Source: Nitrospirota bacterium (GTDB taxonomy: Bacteria; Nitrospirota; Thermodesulfovibrionia; UBA6902; DSMQ01). Taken from it: 11,502 bases of DNA. How positions within the stretch are numbered: position 1 is the first letter of the stretch; every line of letters starts with the position of its first letter. The translations under genes and the position numbers were made by a program. Below, piece after piece: positions 1-5,633 of this stretch. Location: the NCBI GenBank assembly GCA_016207865.1, contig JACQZD010000095.1:1-11502 (forward strand), read 5' to 3'. The notes below the pieces were generated by a model that was not told the origin of the DNA, searched no databases, and worked only from the letters and a program-made list of their open reading frames with translations.

Positions 1-68
1 TCTGCGATTTTATCCGGATGCCCTTCGGTTACAGACTCAGACGTAAACAGGTAATCTCTTTTTTTCAT
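1..68 (-). CDS. metK: S-adenosylmethionine synthetase, N-terminal start only (partial)
   Basis: Read on the minus strand from the ATG at 68-66, the sequence encodes MKKRDYLFTSESVTEGHPDK followed by IA, then runs off the window. The block FTSESVTEGHPDK(I/L)AD is the near-invariant N-terminus of MetK, which makes S-adenosylmethionine from methionine and ATP in the cytoplasm; the His in GHPDK is an ATP-binding residue in this family. A GGAGGG Shine-Dalgarno lies 8 nt upstream of the ATG, which fixes the start. Only 22 complete codons are visible, so nothing can be said about the rest of the protein. It is transcribed away from uvrA. Confidence 0.93.
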   Translation of the reverse strand, partial: MKKRDYLFTSESVTEGHPDKIA

Positions 69-76
69 TGTCTAGC

Positions 77-82
77 CCTCCA
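77..82 (-). promoter_or_regulatory. Ribosome binding site of metK
   Basis: CCCTCC on the plus strand is GGAGGG on the minus strand, a near-perfect Shine-Dalgarno 8 nt upstream of the metK ATG (68-66). It supports the start choice for a gene of which only the first codons are present. Confidence 0.8.
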
Positions 83-99
83 GAAAAATATTGTCTCTA

Positions 100-153
100 A
101 TTTTAAAAGTTTTTATGGCTGCCTTGTCAACAGAAATATTATTAAGTTATAGT
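100..153. promoter_or_regulatory. Divergent metK/uvrA promoters with overlapping -35 elements
   Basis: Towards uvrA, TTGTCA (124-129) and TATAGT (148-153) are separated by 18 nt, each one mismatch from the sigma-70 consensus; the predicted start near 160 leaves about 25 nt of leader. Towards metK on the minus strand, a perfect TTGACA (130-125) is followed by the AT-rich stretch 107-100, with TTTAAA at 17-nt or TAAAAT at 19-nt spacing. The two -35 hexamers share five bases, so polymerase should occupy only one at a time. No SAM-riboswitch-sized leader fits before metK, and no LexA-type palindrome is evident. This rests on motif matching by eye. Confidence 0.5.
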
Positions 154-185
154 AAAAGATATTTTGTTCCCTGAATGAAAAGCCC

Positions 186-1121
186 ATGCTTGAGCATATA
201 ATAGTCAAAGGCGCAAGGGTTCATAACCTGAAAAATATATCCCTGAATATCCCGCGCGACAAGTTTATTGTCATTACCGGACCCTCGGGTTCCGGTAAAT
301 CCTCGCTTGCATTTGACACTATTTATGCAGAAGGGCAGAGACGCTATGTAGAAAGCCTTTCCGCCTATGCAAGACAATTTCTGGAACAGCTCCAGAAGCC
401 GGATGTGGACTCCATTGAGGGGCTTTCTCCGTCCATTGCAATTGAACAAAAGACAACTACTAAAAATCCGCGTTCAACCATCGGCACGATTACAGAAATC
501 TACGACTATCTGAGGGTTGTCTACACAAGAATAGGCGACATAACCTGCTATAAGTGCGGCAGCTCCATAACATCGCAGGACCTACAGCAGATTATTGAGT
601 CTGTAACTGCCATGCCTGAGGGCACACGCATCCAGATACTCTCGCCTATCGTAGCAGGCAGGAAGGGTGAATATAAAAAAGAGCTCCACGAGATAAGACA
701 GAAAGGTTTTATCAGGGCCAGGATAGACGGAGAAATGACGGATATTACAAAAGAAATCAAATTAAATATGCATAAACGGCATAACATTGATATTGTCATT
801 GACAGATTGATAATAAAAACCGGCATTGAAAGACGGCTCACAGAGGCCCTTGAACTGGCACTTAAATTTACTGCGACAGTAATAATAAATCTTGCTGAAA
901 AGAAAAAAGACCTGCTTTTCAGCCGGAAACTTGCCTGCCCCGTGTGCGGCATCAGTTACCCTGAGATAAGCCCGCGGTTCTTCTCTTTTAACAGCCCTTA
1001 CGGCGCATGTCCGAAATGCAACGGCCTCGGATTTGAGGGCTTAACGGACGAAGAAGAAAGCGCCTTTAATTCCACAATGAAGCAATGCGCTTCCTGCGGC
1101 GGCCAGCTACCTGACTCTTGA
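186..1121 (+). pseudogene. uvrA: Excinuclease ABC subunit A, N-terminal fragment
   Basis: UvrA is the ABC-type ATPase that finds bulky DNA lesions with UvrB at the start of nucleotide excision repair. The fragment has the usual N-terminus, Walker A GPSGSGKSS at residues 32-40, the family block around RRYVESLSAYARQFL (52-66), the UvrB-binding region (about 118-245, with C121/C124) and the first zinc site (C251, C254, C275, C278). It continues to CASCGG (301-306) and stops four residues later. The next recognisable UvrA residues, SYLTLDRPA, follow at once in another frame. Against E. coli UvrA about 64 residues are missing there, including the helices before signature motif I. The long insert between GLG and CASC is also short, but that is normal for many bacterial UvrAs. 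The ATG has no strong Shine-Dalgarno; it is chosen because MLEHIIVKGARVHNLKNI matches the family start. Confidence 0.9.
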
Positions 1122-2523
1122 CAGGCCTGCTTTCACCCTCTCAGGCGGCGAAGGGCAGAGGATAAGGCTTGCCACGCAAATCGGGTCGTCCCTGACAGGC
1201 GTCCTCTACATACTTGATGAACCGAGTATCGGACTGCATCATAGAGACTGCGGAAAACTGCTTGAAAGTCTTTGCACACTGAGGGATATGGGTAATACGG
1301 TAATAGTTGTAGAACACGACGAAGAAACAATCAGGAGGGCCGATCATATTATAGACATGGGACCCGGAGCAGGCATAAACGGAGGTTATGTTGCGGCCGA
1401 AGGCAGCCTGCGTGAAATTATGGAGCATAAAGAATCCCTCACAGGCGCTTATCTTTCTGGTAATATTATGATACCAACCCCCGTAAAAAGGAGAACGCCC
1501 CGCGGCTTTCTTACGATACTCGGGGCCAGAGAATTTAACCTGAAAAATATTGATGTAAAAATCCCGATGGGAGTTCTTGCGTGCGTAACAGGCATTTCCG
1601 GCTCAGGCAAAAGCACTCTTGTATTTGAAATCCTGTACAGGGCGCTTATGCAAAAATTGTATAGCAGGGCCAATGACGGGCAAGCGCCCGGCAGGCATTC
1701 CGGATTAAAAGGCGCTGAAAGCATTGACCGGGCCATTAATGTGGACCAGTCTCCGCTGGGCAGAACACCGCGTTCAAACCCCGCGACATACACCGGCATA
1801 TTTACCGTCATAAGAGACCTTTATTCAAAAATTCCCGAATCAAGAGTCCGGGGATTCGGACCCGGCCGCTTCAGCTTCAATGTTCACGGAGGCAGATGCG
1901 AGGCCTGCGGCGGAGACGGGCTCGTTAAGGTGGCCATGCATTTTCTGCCTGATATTTATGTGCCCTGCGATTTGTGTAAAGGTAAAAGATATAACAAAGA
2001 AACCCTTGAAATAAAATATAAAGATAAAAACATCTCAGACGTACTTGAAATGACCGTCACACAAGCGCTTGAATTCTTCGGCTCAATACCCATGCTCCGG
2101 AACAAACTCCTCACTCTTGAAAATGTCGGGCTCGGCTACATTCAGTTAGGGCAGTCTGCGACTACGTTGTCAGGCGGTGAGGCGCAAAGAGTAAAGCTTT
2201 CAAGGGAATTAAGCAAACGCGCAACAAGTAAAACAATTTACATCCTTGACGAGCCGACAACAGGACTGCACTTTGTGGACATACAAAAGCTGCTGGGCGT
2301 GTTAAACAGCCTTGTTGATGCGGGCCACAGCGTTCTGGTCATTGAGCACAACATGGAAATTATAAAATGCGCAGACTACATTATTGATTTGGGTCCCGAA
2401 GGCGGTGATGAAGGCGGCAAATTAGTTGCGGCAGGAACGCCTGAAGACGTAGCGCTGAATCCCGACTCATACACAGGCGCCGCTCTGAAAAAAAAGTTTT
2501 CTCAGAAAGAGGCCGCGGCATGA
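1105..2523 (+). pseudogene. uvrA: Excinuclease ABC subunit A, C-terminal fragment
   Basis: UvrA homology resumes at about 1105 (SYLTLDRPA), in the frame +1 to the upstream fragment. In order it has ABC signature I (TLSGGEGQRIRLA, with Gly where Ala is usual), Walker B I (YILDEPSIGLH), the GNTVIVVEHDE block, Walker A II (GISGSGKST), the DNA-binding zinc finger (CEAC...CDLC), signature II (TLSGGEAQRVKL) and Walker B II (YILDEPTTGLH). The C-terminus looks complete. The frame is open from 1081; the first ATG is at 1288, inside the homology, so translation from there would lose signature I and the first Walker B. The two fragments joined would give about 780 residues; adding the missing 64 gives about 845, a reasonable length for this UvrA type. 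UvrA activity is unlikely if the sequence is correct. Confidence 0.9.
2506..2522 (+). promoter_or_regulatory. Shine-Dalgarno and ATGA overlap: likely original apbE start
   Basis: AAAGAGG (2506-2512) lies 7 nt before an ATG at 2520 that overlaps the uvrA stop as ATGA, a classic coupled start. The ATG opens MKKLSV, typical of a secreted or lipoprotein N-terminus such as ApbE's. As the sequence stands, this frame reads through the AGTTATC repeats and ends at a stop at 2619-2621 after 33 codons. The ApbE body is one nucleotide out of frame with it. Confidence 0.6.
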
Positions 2524-2526
2524 AAA

Positions 2527-2561
2527 AGTTATCAGTTATCAGTTATCAGTTATCAGTTATC
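2527..2561 (+). repeat. Tandem heptanucleotide repeat AGTTATC x5
   Basis: Five perfect contiguous copies of AGTTATC begin at the fourth base after the uvrA stop codon and lie within the 5' end of apbE. Because 7 is not a multiple of 3, each copy gained or lost changes the reading frame of what follows. Four or seven copies would join the ATG at 2520 to the ApbE body in frame; five copies do not. Confidence 0.97.
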
Positions 2562-2595
2562 TGTAAGTGCGTCGGAAAAAGATGCCAAAAAAGCA

Positions 2596-3498
2596 GTGGA
2601 TGCCGGGTTTGCCGAAATTAAAAAGCTTGAGGCTCTCCTTGATTTCTTCTCGGATGACAGTGAAATCTCCGCCATTAATAAGGCTGCAGGATACAAGGCT
2701 GTCAAGGTAAGCGTTGAAACGCTGGATATTATAAAAAAGGCGCTGATGGTTTCAGATGACACAAACGGCGCATTTGACCCTGCCATAGGACCACTGACAA
2801 AACTCTGGGGATTTTCCGGCAAGGGCGCTGCCGGTATCCCGCAGGATGGTAAAATAAAAAACATCCTCCCGCTGATTAATTACAAAAAAATCATGATAAA
2901 CAGTTCCCTGTCAGAAGTATCTTTACAAAAAAAAGGCATGGAAATGGACCTTGGGGCGATTGCAAAAGGCTATGCCGCAGACAAGGTGATTGAAGCAATT
3001 AAGGCGGCAGGCATCCAGGCGGCGCTGGTGTCAATCGCCGGCGATATAAAAGGGTTTGGCATTAAGCCCGACGGAAAGCCGTGGCGGGTCGGAATACAGG
3101 ATCCGAGGGCAGACGGAATATTTGCAGCTATTGACCTTCAGGACAAAGCAGTATCAACTTCAGGCGATTACCAGAGATACTTTATAAAAGACGGCAGGCG
3201 ATACCATCACATCATGGACCCGAAAACCGGCTATCCTGCATCAGTCGCCATCAGTGTTTCAGTTATAGCGGATAATGGATACGCAGCCGACAGCTTCTCC
3301 ACGGGGGTCTTTGTCCTCGGGCCTGAAAAGGGGATTAAACTCCTTGAATCAATGGGCTTAAGCGGCATAATAGTTGATGCCGCGAAAAAAATACACCTAA
3401 CTAAAGATCTGGACGGAAAGATTACAATTGAAAAACCTCTTTTTCCCCCTTGTAAAAAAATTCATCAAGCCCGGAAATCTTGTCAAAATCACCTCTGA
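2596..3498 (+). CDS. apbE: FAD:protein FMN transferase (ApbE), 5' end disrupted
   Basis: ApbE transfers FMN from FAD to a Thr or Ser of target flavoproteins, usually outside the cytoplasmic membrane, and needs Mg2+. Family blocks, numbered from the GTG at 2596: SEIS.IN (22-27), GAFDPAIGPLTKLWGF (58-73), the DLGAIAKGYAADK motif (118-130), IAGDIKGFG (147-155), STSGDYQRYF (187-196), YHHIMDPKTGYPA (203-215) and AADSFSTGVFVLG (230-242). Metal- and FAD-binding residues look intact. ApbE homology extends upstream to about 2563 (SVSASEKDAKKA), where it meets the AGTTATC tract. The signal peptide and the usual MGT strand are absent, and the GTG has no Shine-Dalgarno. The likely original start is the ATG at 2520, now out of frame. 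The last 22 residues (after KITIE) are unlike the family and run into the next gene. Off-phase gene, truncated gene or assembly error are all possible. Confidence 0.88.
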   Translation: MDAGFAEIKKLEALLDFFSDDSEISAINKAAGYKAVKVSVETLDIIKKALMVSDDTNGAFDPAIGPLTKLWGFSGKGAAGIPQDGKIKNILPLINYKKIMINSSLSEVSLQKKGMEMDLGAIAKGYAADKVIEAIKAAGIQAALVSIAGDIKGFGIKPDGKPWRVGIQDPRADGIFAAIDLQDKAVSTSGDYQRYFIKDGRRYHHIMDPKTGYPASVAISVSVIADNGYAADSFSTGVFVLGPEKGIKLLESMGLSGIIVDAAKKIHLTKDLDGKITIEKPLFPPCKKIHQARKSCQNHL

Positions 3499-3745
3499 CA
3501 ACAAGACTGCCTATGTCCTTTCTCTGGATGAGGCAAAGACCGTAACAGTAAAAGGCACTGCCGGGGACAGCGTAATTGAAATAAAAAACAGGAAAGTGCA
3601 CATGAAAGAGTCATCCTGTCCCAATAAGCTGTGCGTCCGTCAGGGCTGGATAGACAGCGGCGCCATAGTCTGCGTTCCAAACAGGGTAGTCGTAACAATC
3701 AGCGGAGATGAAAATAACGGGCAATACGATGCAGTCACAAAATAA
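3428..3745 (+). CDS. NusG domain II (EetA-like) protein, membrane anchor missing
   Basis: This is a small NusG domain II family protein. The body matches the family: KPGNLVKITSDNKTAYVL, VKG..GDSVIEI, and the three-cysteine signature SSCPNKLCVRQGWI...AIVCVPN (C64, C69, C82). Family members normally begin with one membrane-spanning helix that places this domain outside the membrane. Here only about 15 residues (MKNLFFPLVKKFIKP) precede the domain, with no proper helix, and the only plausible start is a TTG at 3428 inside the end of apbE (71-nt overlap). No ATG occurs in this frame after the stop at 3398-3400. The anchor may have been deleted with the real apbE stop. The molecular role is unknown; homologues sit beside ApbE and Gx proteins in electron-transfer loci. 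Confidence 0.75.
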   Translation: MKNLFFPLVKKFIKPGNLVKITSDNKTAYVLSLDEAKTVTVKGTAGDSVIEIKNRKVHMKESSCPNKLCVRQGWIDSGAIVCVPNRVVVTISGDENNGQYDAVTK

Positions 3746-4262
3746 AATAGATACCTTTCACATCGCCCTTCTTTCCGCCTATGCAGTGGGGCTTCACGGC
3801 ATTGAGGCCTTAATCCCGACTCCTGTTCCATGGCTGAGAATCGGGCTTGCCAATATAATAACCCTTACAACCCTCCTGCTTTACGGATTCAGGGCAGGAA
3901 TGACAGTTACGCTTATCAGAATTTTCCTTGGGAGTTTCCTGCGCGGCACTTTTTTAGGCCCGGCCTTTGTCCTGAGCCTTGGAGGCGGGGTATCAAGCAC
4001 AGTCGTGATGTGGCTTGCACACACTTTATTTAAAAGACTTCTAAGCCCCATCGGGTTAAGTCTTTTGGGGGCAGTGACCCATAACATTGCCCAGCTCTTT
4101 CTGGCATATCTTTTTTTTGTGAGAAGACCTGAGGCAATTATCATTATAAGCCCGGTAATTCTCCTCCTCGGCACAATAACAGGTGCGTTTAACGGCGTGA
4201 TTACGGGATTGATAATGAAGCGTGTAACAGAATCAGGCCGGCAAAAAACAGCCGATTTTTAA
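3729..4262 (+). CDS. Gx transporter family protein (HepS/EetB-like membrane protein)
   Basis: A 177-residue hydrophobic protein of the family annotated as Gx transporter or heptaprenyl diphosphate synthase component I. Five or six membrane segments are visible. Family traits include the early GLHGIEALIPTPVPWLRIGLANI block, then LRGTFLGP, LSLGGGVSS and a GAVTHNIAQL segment. The family resembles substrate-binding (S) components of vitamin transporters, so a membrane transport or anchoring role is more likely than prenyl synthesis; the substrate is unknown. It overlaps the NusG_II gene by 17 nt. An ATG at 3708 would add seven residues; I prefer 3729 because MQSQNKIDTFHIA resembles family starts, though neither has a well-spaced Shine-Dalgarno. 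It closes the apbE-NusG_II-Gx run. Confidence 0.8.
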   Translation: MQSQNKIDTFHIALLSAYAVGLHGIEALIPTPVPWLRIGLANIITLTTLLLYGFRAGMTVTLIRIFLGSFLRGTFLGPAFVLSLGGGVSSTVVMWLAHTLFKRLLSPIGLSLLGAVTHNIAQLFLAYLFFVRRPEAIIIISPVILLLGTITGAFNGVITGLIMKRVTESGRQKTADF

Positions 4263-4306
4263 GGTTGCCGAAAACTTCCCTCCTTATGTATACTTATTCA
4301 ACTAAA

Positions 4307-4334
4307 GTAGTTAGTAGCTGGTAGTTAGTAGTTA
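4307..4334 (+). repeat. Heptad repeat GTAGTTA x4 in the intergenic region
   Basis: Four contiguous heptads: GTAGTTA, GTAGCTG, GTAGTTA, GTAGTTA (one copy with two changes). They lie in the 108-bp gap between the Gx gene and the MgtE-like gene. The rest of that gap (4263-4306 and 4335-4370) shows no gene and no convincing terminator or promoter. Confidence 0.9.
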
Positions 4335-4370
4335 AGGGTTATATCTGCTATTTTTTTAGTGGGGGATCAC

Positions 4371-5633
4371 ATGCCTCTTTTTGGAGAACTCTTTGTAAGC
4401 GAAATATTTAAAAAACCCGTTCTGGACCCGAAGGGCGATGACCTCGGCAGAGTTAAAGACCTGCTGGTCATCAAGGGCGAACCGCTGCCGCGTATATCCG
4501 CCATTATCATTGAGAAAAAAAAGACTCAATACCGTTTAACATGGGATTCCCTCAGCATTTTTAACAAGCGCATAATATCAGCAAAAATCTATGCGGACAA
4601 ACTTGAATCTTATTCTCCCTCGGCAGACGACCTTTTAATCGTAAGGGATATCTTTGACAAACAGATAGTGGATGCAAACGGCGCAAAGGTCGTAAGAGTC
4701 AACGACGTAAAACTTGAAGGGCTTAACGGAGACGCATGTCTTATTGCGGTTGATGTCGGCATGAGAGGAATTCTGAGAAGGCTCGGCATAGAGCGCAATG
4801 GAGAAAATTTGGTGCATGTCTTCGGCAAAACACTCACATACAACCTGATAAGCTGGAATTACATCCAGCCCCTTGAGCCGAGACTCACAACCATTTCACT
4901 CACTATCCCCAGGCAAATGATTTCAGAGCTTCACCCTTCTGATATTGCGGAAATTATCAGCCAGGTATCCCATAAGGAGGGCGTCATACTGTTTGAGGGA
5001 CTGGCCCCTGACGCCGCAGCCGAAGCGCTCCATGAACTAACGCCTGACATGCAGGCGGCAATAATTGACAAGATGGACTCGGAGCATGCGTCAGAGATAA
5101 TTGAGAGGATGCCTCCCGATGAGGCGGCAGACGTCATATCAGACCTTCCCACGGAAAAGGCGCAGGAGCTTCTCGGCATGATAGAAAAAGAAGAGGCTGA
5201 ATCCATCAGCGAGCTTTTAGGGCATGAGGAAGATACTGCGGGCGGACTGATGATAAATGAATTTATAGCCTATCCCCCCGAACTAACTGTTTCAGAGGCG
5301 ATTGAGAGATTTAGAAAAGATGCCGGTGAACTGGAAGAAGCTTATTATATCTATGTGGCTGATGCGAAAGAAAAACTGCTCGGCGCCATCTCTCTAAGGG
5401 ATCTTATTCTGGCGCCGCCTGACGCTAAGCTCTCCGATATAATGCAAGATAAACTCCAGACAGTGGCCCCGGAAACAGATGAGAAAGTCGTTGCAGGGAT
5501 AATCTCAAAATATAACCTCCTGGCGCTCCCTGTAGTTGACAAAGACAATGTCATTTTGGGCATGGTGACCGTTGACGATGTCGTGGACCTCCTCCTGCCG
5601 CCTGCCTCAAGAAAAAAGCGGAGGAAGGTATGA
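4371..5633 (+). CDS. PRC-barrel / MgtE N-terminal / CBS-pair protein, no membrane domain
   Basis: A soluble, 420-residue multidomain protein. Residues about 1-80 and 85-170 look like two PRC-barrel-type beta units (KPVLDPKGDDLGRVKDLLV; KQIVDANGAKVVRVNDV). Residues about 180-285 are the MgtE N-terminal superhelix (LHPSDIAEIISQV, LTPDMQAAIIDKMDSEHASEIIERMPPDEAADVISDLP). Then comes the MgtE hallmark EEDTAGGLMINEF (286-298) and a CBS pair to about 408, ending in a basic tail. In MgtE these domains bind Mg2+ and gate the channel, but the MgtE membrane domain is absent here. The next gene, an NRAMP-like transporter, overlaps by 4 nt (ATGA), so this protein probably senses metal or nucleotide and regulates that transporter. 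ATG 4371 is preferred over the GTG at 4359 because GGGGGA precedes it by 4 nt. Confidence 0.88.
   Translation: MPLFGELFVSEIFKKPVLDPKGDDLGRVKDLLVIKGEPLPRISAIIIEKKKTQYRLTWDSLSIFNKRIISAKIYADKLESYSPSADDLLIVRDIFDKQIVDANGAKVVRVNDVKLEGLNGDACLIAVDVGMRGILRRLGIERNGENLVHVFGKTLTYNLISWNYIQPLEPRLTTISLTIPRQMISELHPSDIAEIISQVSHKEGVILFEGLAPDAAAEALHELTPDMQAAIIDKMDSEHASEIIERMPPDEAADVISDLPTEKAQELLGMIEKEEAESISELLGHEEDTAGGLMINEFIAYPPELTVSEAIERFRKDAGELEEAYYIYVADAKEKLLGAISLRDLILAPPDAKLSDIMQDKLQTVAPETDEKVVAGIISKYNLLALPVVDKDNVILGMVTVDDVVDLLLPPASRKKRRKV
5620..5624 (+). promoter_or_regulatory. Ribosome binding site of the NRAMP-like gene
   Basis: GGAGG ends 5 nt before the ATG at 5630, inside the 3' end of the MgtE-like gene. 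Together with the ATGA stop/start overlap it indicates translational coupling, and so a matched supply of the two proteins. Confidence 0.75.

Noticed and set aside
69..185. SAM riboswitch upstream of metK
   Set aside because: The predicted leader from the metK promoter is only about 30 nt, too short for a known SAM aptamer, and no multi-helix fold is visible.
100..185. LexA (SOS) operator for uvrA
   Set aside because: No CTG-N10-CAG-like or GAAC-N4-GTTC-like palindrome is seen near the promoter.
548..952. Minus-strand ORF of 134 codons inside uvrA
   Set aside because: It is antisense to conserved UvrA coding sequence, with no family resemblance and no independent start signal.
2527..2561. 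AGTTATC repeats as replication iterons
   Set aside because: Only 7 bp units without spacing, no DnaA boxes or initiator gene nearby; they lie in the start of apbE.
3708..3728. Upstream ATG at 3708 for the Gx gene
   Set aside because: GGAG directly abuts it with no spacer, and the extra seven residues are unlike family N-termini; kept only as an alternative.
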